This document shows, piece after piece, positions 26,778 through 35,048 of a stretch of DNA of 51,264 nucleotides. A program made the position numbers and the translations under genes. Every line of letters starts with the position of its first letter. Position 1 is the stretch's first letter. The stretch covers positions 1-51,264 of the forward strand of contig CAZOAR010000021.1 of NCBI GenBank assembly GCA_964577985.1. Direction: 5' to 3'. The notes beneath the pieces were generated by a model. The model was not told where the DNA came from. It did not search any database and worked only from the letters and a program-made list of their open reading frames with translations. This DNA comes from CAZOAR01 sp964577985 (lineage in GTDB: Bacteria > Gemmatimonadota > CAZMKB01 > CAZNLH01).

Positions 26778-28220
26778 TTGCTTGAAATACTGAAGGAAGA
26801 ATTGGCGCGCGTTGAAGCCCTGGATAGTGTCGACTACGCCGACGTCAGGTTCGTGGAAAAGGCGCACGAAGGGCTTCAGATGAGAAATGGCAGGGTTGAG
26901 TACATTCATCAGGGTGAGGAGAGAGGATTCGGTGTTCGCGTGCTCTTCAATGGTGCGTGGGGCTTCGCTGCATCCAGCCGGCTGAATGAGGACGAGATCA
27001 GGCGAATCTTCGATCTGGCCGTTGATATCGCTCGTTCGAGCGCCGGCGTCTCGAAGGAGAAAGTTGTTCTTGCGCCCGTCGAGGCGGTCATCGACAAGTA
27101 TACAGGTGGATGGAAAATCGATCCGTTTCAGGTCTCCATGGACGACAAACTGGCCCTGCTGGAGAAAGCGGCAGCTCCTTTGATGGGCCCGGAGATAATG
27201 GTTGCCGAGTCAAATCTCGATTTCTTCAGGATCAACACGACCTTCATCAGCAGCGAGGGATCCGAGATCGCCCAGGAGATAATAGAGAGTGGGGGGGGGA
27301 TAAGTGTCGTGGCCGTGAGAGACGGGGAGCCTCAAATGCGATCATATCCTAATTCCTTCGGGGGTAATTACGCGACGAGAGGATACGAGTTCGTCCAGTC
27401 ACTTGGCCTTGAGAACGAGGGGGAGAGGATCCGCGAAGAAGCCGTAGCGCTACTCTCCGCGCCTGTCTGCCCTCATGAGAAGACGACACTCATAGTGGCC
27501 AGCGACCAGATGGGCCTTCAGGTCCATGAATCGTGCGGTCATCCTGTTGAGCTCGATAGAGTCCTGGGCTCTGAGATCAGCCTCGCGGGAGGCAGCTTCC
27601 TTCGGCCCTCGGACGCTGGTAAGCTTCGCTATGGGTCTGACAAAGTCAACATCGTCGCGGACGCTACTGTAGAGGGCGGTCTCGGGACTTTTGGCTACGA
27701 CGATGAAGGAGTCAGGGCCACCAAGACCGACATAGTACGAGGTGGGATCCTCATGGGTTTTCTGACCTCTCGAGAGTCCGCCGCCATGTCAGGTGACAAG
27801 AGTAATGGCGCTATGCGCGCGGATGGCTGGAATCGGACGCCACTGATTCGTATGACCAATATCAACCTCGAGCCGGGTGAGTGGCCGATCGAAGAGATGA
27901 TCAGAGACACTGAGAGGGGAGTCATGGTCTCGACAAATAAGTCATGGAGCATCGACGACCGAAGGCTTAATTTCCAGTTCGGCACTCAGATCGGCTGGGA
28001 GATTCGCAAGGGCAGATTGACCAGGATCCTCAAGAATCCGATCTACACAGGGATCACACCCCGATTCTGGTCCAGCTGTGACGCGGTTGGGAATGAAGAC
28101 TCCTGGGAGTTGTGGGGTATCCCGAGTTGCGGAAAAGGTGATCCGATGCAGACCTGTCACGTGGGCCATGGCTCGTCGCCTGCGCGATTCAGAGACGTCG
28201 AGGTAGGAGTGATGAAATGA
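26778..28220 (+). CDS. tldD: TldD metalloprotease subunit
   Basis: The 480-residue product is the active subunit of the TldD/TldE heterodimeric zinc metalloprotease, which cleaves unfolded or modified peptides (for example microcin B17 precursor or CcdA in E. coli). The zinc motif HExxxH is present as HESCGH (His at residue 250 from this start), with the distal GGLGTFGYDDEG region. The start is ambiguous: ATG 26742 has no ribosome site, whereas TTG 26778 follows aaagggg at 7-nt spacing and gives a normal TldD N terminus (LEILKEELARVEAL), so TTG is preferred. The stop overlaps the tldE start (ATGA). Confidence 0.93.
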   Translation: MLEILKEELARVEALDSVDYADVRFVEKAHEGLQMRNGRVEYIHQGEERGFGVRVLFNGAWGFAASSRLNEDEIRRIFDLAVDIARSSAGVSKEKVVLAPVEAVIDKYTGGWKIDPFQVSMDDKLALLEKAAAPLMGPEIMVAESNLDFFRINTTFISSEGSEIAQEIIESGGGISVVAVRDGEPQMRSYPNSFGGNYATRGYEFVQSLGLENEGERIREEAVALLSAPVCPHEKTTLIVASDQMGLQVHESCGHPVELDRVLGSEISLAGGSFLRPSDAGKLRYGSDKVNIVADATVEGGLGTFGYDDEGVRATKTDIVRGGILMGFLTSRESAAMSGDKSNGAMRADGWNRTPLIRMTNINLEPGEWPIEEMIRDTERGVMVSTNKSWSIDDRRLNFQFGTQIGWEIRKGRLTRILKNPIYTGITPRFWSSCDAVGNEDSWELWGIPSCGKGDPMQTCHVGHGSSPARFRDVEVGVMK

Positions 28221-29563
28221 TTGGAAAAGAGAGGGCGCTCGGTCTGCTGAATGACGCGGCAGGTTCGTGCGGTGGTGACCAGCTTGAACTCCTGATGGTG
28301 GCGCGAGAGACCGGCTGCACTCGATATGCCAATTCAGTTGTACATCAGAACACCCATGAAGACATCGTCTCGGTCTATGTTCGCGTACTCGAGGATGGAT
28401 GTGTCGGCCTGGCGAAAATCACCTCGATGGATAGTTCTCGACTGGCTGAAGGTATCAGGAAGGCGAGAGAAGCTGGACGGAGGAGTGGCGCTGAAAACAC
28501 ATTCAAAACGCTTCCAGGACCAGCGTCCTACGCGGAGGTGGCAGCCTTTTCCGCTGAGACAGACGCATTCGACCATCGGTCGAGGACAAAGTGCCTGAAG
28601 GAGATATTTTCCCGGGTGAAGTCGAAGGGTATCGAAATGGCCGGCGCTTTCAGTACGGGTACTGAAGAGATCGGGATCGTCAACACGAGCGGGGTCGCGG
28701 CATACCAGATGTCCTCATTCTTTGATGTCTCGTTTACCGCCCTGACAGAGGACCGGTCGGGTTTTTCCGGCAGTGTGGGGGTCGACATCGGTGAGGTGGA
28801 CGTCGGGAATGTCGCGGCTTGTGCCGTCCAGAAGGCACTCGCCGGTGATAAGACTGTAGAACTGCCTCCGGGGAAATACACGGTCATTCTGGAACCAAAA
28901 GCCCTCACCGAACTCCTCGAGTGGACATCCTACATAGCCTTCGGAGCGAAAAGCTATCAGGATGAGACCAGCTTCATGAGGGGAAAGACGGGCCGGCAGA
29001 TAGTCGGAGATAATATCACGATCTACGATGATGGCCTGGATCCCGCGGGTTTACCGCGAGCCTTCGATTACGAAGGCGTGCCGAAGGGAAAAATGGATAT
29101 CATAAAGGAAGGCAGGGCAGCCGGAGTAGTGTACGATACGCTCTATGGTTCTCGAGAGGGAAAGTCCTCGACGGGACATGCTGTTCTTCCTTTTTCAGAC
29201 GATGGGCCGATTCCTCACAACCTCTTTGTCGAAGGAGGAGACCTGTCAAGATCGGAGATTGTGTCCTCCACAGAGAGGGGTCTTCTGGTGACCAGGTTCC
29301 ATTACGTGAACGGTCTTCTCGAACCCGAGACCGCTGCGATGACGGGTATGACGAGGGATGGGTTTTTCCTGGTGGAGGATGGTGAAGTGACAGACAGGGT
29401 AGAAGACATGAGGTTCACAGACAGTTTTCTGAGAATACTCAGTAATGTCTCGGCGATCTCACGCGAGAGAGAGACAGTCAAGTCGTGGTGGTCTGATGAA
29501 GGCGCATATACCGTCCCGTTTGTAAGGGTCGAGGGGATGTGTTTCACCGGGAAAACGGGCTGA
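28217..29563 (+). CDS. tldE: TldE/PmbA, non-catalytic partner of TldD
   Basis: The 448-residue protein is homologous in fold to TldD but lacks the HExxxH zinc site, as expected for TldE/PmbA. Recognisable segments are RYANSVVHQNTHED near the N terminus, TGTEEIGIVNTSG, and the C-terminal GLLVTRFHYVNGLL and MTGMTRDGFFLVEDG blocks. It overlaps the tldD stop by 4 nt, so the two subunits are co-translated. The natural substrate here is unknown; no obvious modified-peptide cluster lies nearby. Confidence 0.93.
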   Translation: MIGKERALGLLNDAAGSCGGDQLELLMVARETGCTRYANSVVHQNTHEDIVSVYVRVLEDGCVGLAKITSMDSSRLAEGIRKAREAGRRSGAENTFKTLPGPASYAEVAAFSAETDAFDHRSRTKCLKEIFSRVKSKGIEMAGAFSTGTEEIGIVNTSGVAAYQMSSFFDVSFTALTEDRSGFSGSVGVDIGEVDVGNVAACAVQKALAGDKTVELPPGKYTVILEPKALTELLEWTSYIAFGAKSYQDETSFMRGKTGRQIVGDNITIYDDGLDPAGLPRAFDYEGVPKGKMDIIKEGRAAGVVYDTLYGSREGKSSTGHAVLPFSDDGPIPHNLFVEGGDLSRSEIVSSTERGLLVTRFHYVNGLLEPETAAMTGMTRDGFFLVEDGEVTDRVEDMRFTDSFLRILSNVSAISRERETVKSWWSDEGAYTVPFVRVEGMCFTGKTG

Positions 29564-29568
29564 ATATA

Positions 29569-29665
29569 ACAAAAGTTCCCCGCGAACTTGCCGTGTGCAG
29601 AAAAGACCTGATATGGAGTCTCACCTCTTAGTCCTGTCATCACGAACAATGCAGGGAACTTTTGT
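29569..29665. repeat. 12-bp perfect inverted repeat flanking 73 nt downstream of tldE
   Basis: ACAAAAGTTCCC (29569-29580) and GGGAACTTTTGT (29654-29665) are exact inverse complements. The left arm begins 6 nt after the tldE stop. It could fold as a long-range stem in the mRNA or mark a small mobile or dispersed element; nothing recognisable lies between the arms. Confidence 0.5.
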
Positions 29666-29672
29666 CGGTGTC

Positions 29673-29699
29673 GGCTCCCCTCTCTTGAGCAGGGGGGCC
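29673..29699. terminator. GC-rich hairpin
   Basis: GGCTCCCC (29673-29680) pairs with GGGGGGCC (29692-29699) with one G-U pair and an 11-nt loop. It lies downstream of tldE on the plus strand and also downstream of the small minus-strand frame. No T run follows on either strand, so termination is uncertain. Confidence 0.35.
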
Positions 29700-29710
29700 G
29701 CAAACTTCAT

Positions 29711-29842
29711 TCAATTCGACAAGTATGCCACTTCTCTGTTGAGGTCTTCGATTACCTCGTCGCTGTCTCTCGCGACCACGCAGAGAGAAGCGCACAACAG
29801 TGAAGACACAGCGATTATCGGTGATACGATCAGCCAGATCAT
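29711..29842 (-). CDS. Possible small single-helix membrane protein
   Basis: A 43-residue minus-strand frame starts at ATG 29842, behind a gagg ribosome-like site. It encodes a hydrophobic stretch (IWLIVSPIIAVSSLLCASLC) followed by a polar helix-like tail (VVARDSDEVIEDLNREVAYLSN). This sequence looks more natural than the overlapping plus-strand frame. No family is recognised, and no promoter is evident; treat as tentative. Confidence 0.3.
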   Translation of the reverse strand: MIWLIVSPIIAVSSLLCASLCVVARDSDEVIEDLNREVAYLSN

Positions 29843-30107
29843 GAATGAATCCTCAGCTCCTGATGGTTATGGGCGCCAATTGCATGGTCAGGGACTACCC
29901 GGTTCTGCTGTGATGAAATTAGCATAAAACATGCCACGCGACGGATTGGCATAGCAGGCGCATTTGATAACGTTGCAACTCCAAGCAAACAGGGCGGTTA
30001 CCTGCACCAGCCGGAAGGGCTGGTGGCAGATACTTCCCTGCCCGGGGAGTAGTCATTTGATGAAATTGTTTCACAGTCCGGCACCGTAAACAGGCCAGGG
30101 AGGGCTC
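29843..30107 (+). other. Untranslated region upstream of the M36-like protease, with a strong hairpin
   Basis: No convincing gene is visible. An 11-bp hairpin lies about 80 nt before the protease start: CACCAGCC (30005-30012) with GGCTGGTG (30018-30025), loop GGAAG, extended by CTG/CAG (30002-30004 / 30027-30029) around a bulged G. No T run follows, so it is not a standard terminator. It may be a 5' UTR regulatory structure; no known riboswitch class is recognised. Confidence 0.35.
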
Positions 30108-33100
30108 ATGAACAGATCCACTGTCTGCACTATCATCCTCTCCATCATGCTGTTCACAGCGTCATCATTGACGGCGTTTGTCCCATTTATTGACTCAGGT
30201 CGCTTCGATCGAGTATCGGCGAATCTCTCAGGCGGGACGGTTCAGCCTCCGATGGATATGTGGGTGGAGTTCGTCGAGCGGTACGGGAGTGACTGGCATG
30301 TTGAGTGGGATGAAGAAACAGGCACCCCGCGAGCCATTTATGGCTCGAGTATTGAGATTGTCCCTGGTGGGATCTCAAGCGGGAATTTTCTTGCCGACAG
30401 GTTGCTCTCCTTTGTAGACGAGAACAGCGGGCTGCTCGCTGTCACATCTTCGGACCTTCAAACGCTCAGTTCCCGAAGGCGCGGGCGCTTCTGGTATGTA
30501 AATTTCGAGCAGATCGCGGGCGGGGTGCCCGTTTATGGCGGTTATGTCCAGTTCAGGCTCCGGACAGACGGCAAGCTTGTTTCGATAAGCTCGCGTATTC
30601 ACAAGGGCGTGGGACATATATCGTCGCCGATCGTAACGGTCGACAGGGCCGAGGAGCGCTCCAGAAGAGAGGTGTCCTTTGCAGAGGAAGTCGACCGTAT
30701 GGAGGAGACACGACTCGTTGTCTATCCCGACCGGTCCCATGGCTCGACCCGCTACCGTCTATCGTGGATGGTGAAATTGATTACACATGCCCCGCCTGCC
30801 CACTGGTTCTACGTCATCGACGCCCTTACGGGCGACACGGTCGACCGATGGAACCAGATATATTATGACGATGTGCGTGCCGACAGCATCTTCGGAAGGG
30901 TTCGAGGCGAGATCCTCCCTGAGACACCGACCGACACACCGGACACGAGATCGTTGAAGGACCTCCTCGTGGAGCTGAACGGAGGCGGATCAGATGTAAC
31001 GAGCAGCGCGGGTCTTTTTGTCATCGAGACAAGCGGTCCCGGTCCGGACTCCATCCTGGCCGAACTGTCGGGTCCCTTCGTAAACGTGAACAACGATTCG
31101 AGCGCGGACGCCGCGATACGGACGGAAGCGACTCCTGGAGTTCCCAACGCCGTCAACTGGGACAATACAAACTCTGTGGTTGCGGAACGAAATGGTTTCT
31201 ACCACACGATTGCGGTTCATGACTACATAAAGAATATAGACGCCTCCTTTACGGAGCTCGATTACAGTGTCTCGTGCCGTGTCAATGAGAACCAGACGTG
31301 CAACGCTTTCTGGGACGGATATGGCATGAACTTCTTCCGCGCCGGCGGGGGATGCGCAAATACCGCCAACATAGCCGATGTTATCTATCATGAGTACGGG
31401 CACGGAGTTACGGACTACCAGTACAGGCCGTTTCCGCAGCCCTCAGGTGGCATGCACGAGGGTCTTTCCGATTACCTCGCAGCGACCATGACCAATCAGT
31501 CTCTCATAGGACGAGGCTTCACGGGTCCAGGCAGCTACATAAGGAACACGGAAAACCATCGTGTCTGGCCCGCGCCCGAATGCGGTGGAGAGCCTCACTG
31601 CGTCGGTGAGGCGGTTGCCGGGGCGCTCTGGGACATGAGACAGAACCTGGTTGCTTCCATGGGTCAGGAAGCGGGTGTTGCTCTGTCTGATTCTCTTTTT
31701 CACTACGCTCGCTATGGCCTCGGGACAACCCTGGACGACTACTTTGTAGATCTTCTCCTGGTGGATGATGACGACGGAGACCTCTCCGATGGCATCCCTC
31801 ATGCCGAGGAGATCTGCGGTGGCTTTGAGAACCACGGTCTGTCGTGTGTTAACACGCCCAATGCTCCAATCATCTTCGACGAGGGCAACGGGACAGACAT
31901 GCAACTGGTATGGCAGCCTGTCCCTCAGATGATGGCCCCCATTGCCGACTACCATGTCTTTCTCGGAGAGGTGTCCGGTGTCTACACGGATTCGATGTCA
32001 ACGGGAGGCGACACGACGACCGTAGTGACCGGCCTTGTTGAGGGCACACACTACTACTTCGCCGTGGTCGCCGAGGATTCGACGGGACAGAGGAGCCTCC
32101 CTTCTCAGGAAAGCCAGGGAACGCCTCTTTCGGAACCTACGGCTCCAATTGGACTGTCAGGTGAATCCATGAGGGAGAGCATCTCTCTTTCGTGGTTGGG
32201 GAACAGGGAACTCGACATTGACGTTTATGTTATTCACAGAAGCGTATCTGTCGATACCGGTTTTTCTGAGCTTGCGACCGTCCCTGCAAGTGACACGACC
32301 TATGTCGATCAGACTCCGGAACAGCACGTGATGTACTATTACAGAGTAGCGGCCAGAGACACAGACGGGATAACGGGAGAGTTTTCCCGGGTCGCGCGCG
32401 GGAAACTGATGAGCCTCGACAGCGGATTGCTGGTCATAGACGGCACAAAAGACGGGTCGGATGGAAGCCCTTATTCCTGGTCTGACAGCACGGTGGATAA
32501 CTTCTACGCAGATCTCCTGGCGGATTATCCTGTGGCCGCTAACTTCGACATCGCGGACAGCCTGGAGTCTTCGCTCTTTCCTCTTGATCAGGCGAGCATG
32601 GCACCTTACTCCACTGTAGTCTGGCACGAGGATGATCGGGCGAGCAGCAGTATCGTCCCATATCTTGGTGACATAGGGTCGTATCTCTCCCAGGGAGGCA
32701 GCCTGTTTCTCTGCGGATGGAATCTTGCCGAACACCTGAGCGGAAGCACCGGGGGGAGAGTCGTTTTCGAAGACGGCAGCGTACCTCACGACTATCTGAA
32801 GATGAACTCAGCCGAGATACTCCCTTCGATGACCCAGGACTTCGACGGGGCTGATGCCGGTGTCGGAGGGTATCCCGATCTCTCCGTCGATTCAACCAAG
32901 GCCTTTCTCTTTGATGGGAACTTGTTTGAGATGGATATCATCGATGAGCCTCTTGTCGATCAACCCGTCACCGAGCCGATATATTCATACCGGTCGTCAG
33001 ATGGAGACACGGCTGCTTATGATGGTGAGATAGTGGGCCTTCGTTATCTCGGGGGAGACTACAGACTGGTTCTATTAGATTTGCCTCTATTTTATGTCGA

Positions 33101-33500
33101 GACCCCCGACGCGATGCTCGCTATGGCCAGCGTGATGGACGATCTGGGAGAGGAGGTCGGTATTGCCGGTGGTGGAGAACCAGCGGGTTCCCTGCCGCGC
33201 GCGTTCGCGCTCCATCAGAACTATCCGAACCCCTTCAACCCCTCCACGTCGATTGTTGTGGATGTCCCGGAGAGGTCCGGTGATGGAGGAGTGTCGCGGG
33301 TGGATACCAGGGTAGCGATCTTCAGCATACGGGGAAGGCTGGTAAGGGTCCTCTTCGATGGCGAGAAGGAGCCGGGCAGGTACCTCCTGCACTGGGACGG
33401 GCGTGACAGCAGGGGAAGCAAGGTCGGCTCGGGTGTCTACCTGTACAGGATGGAGGCCGGTGATTTCGTCTCTACCCGCAAGATGGTTTTGTTAAAGTGA
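30108..33500 (+). CDS. Secreted M36-like (fungalysin/thermolysin-type) metalloprotease with C-terminal sorting domain
   Basis: The 1130-residue product has a signal peptide (1-~22), an FTP/PepSY-type propeptide (to ~220) and a zinc protease core with H428-E-Y-G-H432 and the third ligand Glu451 (MHEGLSDY), spaced HExxH-x18-E. Two fibronectin type III-like domains follow (about 582-675 and 676-770), then a domain from about 775 (LLVIDGTKDGSDGS), then a sorting domain from about 1027 containing NYPNPFNPST and ending FVSTRKMVLLK. This last domain is the FCB-type C-terminal sorting signal, so the protein is a candidate cargo for the secretion cluster upstream. Its likely job is extracellular protein degradation. 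Confidence 0.92.
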   Translation: MNRSTVCTIILSIMLFTASSLTAFVPFIDSGRFDRVSANLSGGTVQPPMDMWVEFVERYGSDWHVEWDEETGTPRAIYGSSIEIVPGGISSGNFLADRLLSFVDENSGLLAVTSSDLQTLSSRRRGRFWYVNFEQIAGGVPVYGGYVQFRLRTDGKLVSISSRIHKGVGHISSPIVTVDRAEERSRREVSFAEEVDRMEETRLVVYPDRSHGSTRYRLSWMVKLITHAPPAHWFYVIDALTGDTVDRWNQIYYDDVRADSIFGRVRGEILPETPTDTPDTRSLKDLLVELNGGGSDVTSSAGLFVIETSGPGPDSILAELSGPFVNVNNDSSADAAIRTEATPGVPNAVNWDNTNSVVAERNGFYHTIAVHDYIKNIDASFTELDYSVSCRVNENQTCNAFWDGYGMNFFRAGGGCANTANIADVIYHEYGHGVTDYQYRPFPQPSGGMHEGLSDYLAATMTNQSLIGRGFTGPGSYIRNTENHRVWPAPECGGEPHCVGEAVAGALWDMRQNLVASMGQEAGVALSDSLFHYARYGLGTTLDDYFVDLLLVDDDDGDLSDGIPHAEEICGGFENHGLSCVNTPNAPIIFDEGNGTDMQLVWQPVPQMMAPIADYHVFLGEVSGVYTDSMSTGGDTTTVVTGLVEGTHYYFAVVAEDSTGQRSLPSQESQGTPLSEPTAPIGLSGESMRESISLSWLGNRELDIDVYVIHRSVSVDTGFSELATVPASDTTYVDQTPEQHVMYYYRVAARDTDGITGEFSRVARGKLMSLDSGLLVIDGTKDGSDGSPYSWSDSTVDNFYADLLADYPVAANFDIADSLESSLFPLDQASMAPYSTVVWHEDDRASSSIVPYLGDIGSYLSQGGSLFLCGWNLAEHLSGSTGGRVVFEDGSVPHDYLKMNSAEILPSMTQDFDGADAGVGGYPDLSVDSTKAFLFDGNLFEMDIIDEPLVDQPVTEPIYSYRSSDGDTAAYDGEIVGLRYLGGDYRLVLLDLPLFYVETPDAMLAMASVMDDLGEEVGIAGGGEPAGSLPRAFALHQNYPNPFNPSTSIVVDVPERSGDGGVSRVDTRVAIFSIRGRLVRVLFDGEKEPGRYLLHWDGRDSRGSKVGSGVYLYRMEAGDFVSTRKMVLLK

Positions 33501-33675
33501 GTCGAGTCCAGCAGCAACAGGAACCATCCAGCTTCAGGGAGTTGGCCGGGCCGTTGCCGAGGGACATGACCCGGCTGCAGGAAGCCGGCCCCTGACAACT
33601 CACCGGATTGAGGAATCAGGTGGCCTGGCGTCGGTAGTCGATAGCATGAACTGCCTGCTGCCATGGAGGTAACTC

Positions 33676-34605
33676 TTGAAACGCCGCGGCGCCATTCTCT
33701 TCTTTTGCGTCTTTTCGCTCCTCTGCCTGGCCGCAAGCGCGGTGACGGGCCAGGAGTTCTACGGTCCGCCGGAACCGAAAAAGGACTTCAAGAAGGGATG
33801 TGTGTTCCTTGGTATCGCCAAGAAGGGATCAGTGGTCGCGATCCTTTATTTCAGAAGAGAGGAGTGGACACCGCGAGGTGTGCTGATAAAGGCGGTCCTT
33901 GTCCCGACTGACGACTTTCCTTTTGAGAGCGGATACAGGGGATTTCGGAAGAAGGAGTACTACAGGATCAAGAAAGGGAGGAGTCTTCGCCTTATTAATG
34001 GCGAATCTATCACAACGTTCTCTCTGAAGGACAATGTAGACATTGCGGATACGAGTGCTCTCGCGGCGGACTTCCTCGCCAGGAAGAAGAGGAAGGAGCT
34101 GGTTCCTGATGACATAGCTGCAATAGACTTCAATCTGAAGGATGTTGTGAGGTGGGATAAGGTGAAGAAAAAAGAGATTCCGTTCTGGGGCAGGTCTTTT
34201 GAGGAGATGGAAACGGCGGATCGCAGGCGGCGGAAACAACGCGCCGGAATTGGTGATCGTTCGACGGCTACTGTACAGCAGATAGACGAAGATGAATACA
34301 GGGGCAGATACGCGACATTGAATGGGACATACATCTTTGAGAAGAAGACTGTATTCTCTCCGATTATCGCCGTCCTCGACCTTGGCGATTACCTGGCGCA
34401 CACGAAACGCGCAGGAGGAGACTGGATGGAAGTCCTCTTCGGAGAATCAAACATCAAGGGTTATGTCCTGTCTGTTTACCTGGTCGATGATCAGGAAGAA
34501 GCGCTCCGTTGGGAGAAGGAGATGAATCTCGAACCCGTGACACCGCCACTGGGCCCCACAGTATCGGAGCAGGCTGAGGGAGACGAACCCACCGGGCGGC
34601 ATTGA
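33676..34605 (+). CDS. Secreted protein with C-terminal SH3-like domain
   Basis: The 309-residue product has a signal peptide (1-~25, ending VTGQ), a basic, beta-rich N-terminal domain with no recognised family (residues 26-~190), and a region at about 212-275 (NGTYIFEKKTV...GDWMEVLFG...GYVLSVYLVD) that fits a bacterial SH3 fold. Such folds often bind peptidoglycan or other wall polymers. The start is TTG 33676, 5 nt after ggaggt. The stop codon lies inside the -35 element of the next promoter. Function is unknown. Confidence 0.75.
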   Translation: MKRRGAILFFCVFSLLCLAASAVTGQEFYGPPEPKKDFKKGCVFLGIAKKGSVVAILYFRREEWTPRGVLIKAVLVPTDDFPFESGYRGFRKKEYYRIKKGRSLRLINGESITTFSLKDNVDIADTSALAADFLARKKRKELVPDDIAAIDFNLKDVVRWDKVKKKEIPFWGRSFEEMETADRRRRKQRAGIGDRSTATVQQIDEDEYRGRYATLNGTYIFEKKTVFSPIIAVLDLGDYLAHTKRAGGDWMEVLFGESNIKGYVLSVYLVDDQEEALRWEKEMNLEPVTPPLGPTVSEQAEGDEPTGRH

Positions 34606-34630
34606 CAGTTGAAGGGTTGCTTGTTATTAT
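34602..34630 (+). promoter_or_regulatory. Strong sigma-70 promoter
   Basis: TTGACA (34602-34607), a 17-nt spacer and TATTAT (34625-34630), one mismatch from consensus overall. The -35 box overlaps the stop of the SH3-like gene. The transcript, starting near 34637, would cover the orphan frame at 34644-34967 and could reach the ketosynthase/ACP genes. Confidence 0.75.
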
Positions 34631-34643
34631 TTCTGCCTTTTAG

Positions 34644-34967
34644 CGCCCCGGCAATTGCCCCCTGAGAGGGGACCTGGAGGCATCAGTCGTAAGAGATGCG
34701 ACCTGTGGCGAAGAAGACCTGGGTGGTAAGGTTCTTCTCAGAGAGGGACTTATCCGCCTCCTTGACGAAAGGGTTGCAACTATCAGGTGTGGGGCCCTGC
34801 CACACATGGTGATTCATGGACACCTCGTCGAACTGGGCTTCGAGAAATGGCCGTCATCCCCGTTGATCAATTTCGAACTGCTGGATGACAGCCTCGACGC
34901 AGATGTGATGAGCGATCTGGATCAGTGGTATATTGGCATAGGAAACACGGACCTTCTTGGCTGGTAG
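34644..34967 (+). pseudogene. Protein-like open frame without a standard start codon
   Basis: A frame open from 34644 to TAG 34965-34967 reads like real protein (for example GKVLLREGLIRLLDERVATI and GFEKWPSSPLINFELLDD), with codon choice like the neighbours. The only ATG is at 34806, which would give 53 residues; no ATG, GTG or TTG precedes it. It lies directly behind a strong promoter. It may be a decayed gene that lost its start, a gene with a non-canonical start (for example CTG), or a frameshifted gene. No family is recognised. Confidence 0.35.
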
Positions 34968-35048
34968 CGTTGATATGGCACTTTTCTTGCTTTGTTGAAA
35001 CGAGACTAACGCGTAAAGGAAAGCCGAAATGAATGATCGAAAGGGAAA

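Noticed and set aside
29595..29927. 110-codon plus-strand frame after tldE
   Set aside because: Weak start, Ser/Arg-rich chance composition; the opposite strand in the same place encodes a more natural small membrane peptide.
29930..30060. Possible c-di-GMP or cobalamin riboswitch before the M36-like protease
   Set aside because: Short similarities (GGTTACC, AAGCAAA) do not assemble into the conserved core of either class.
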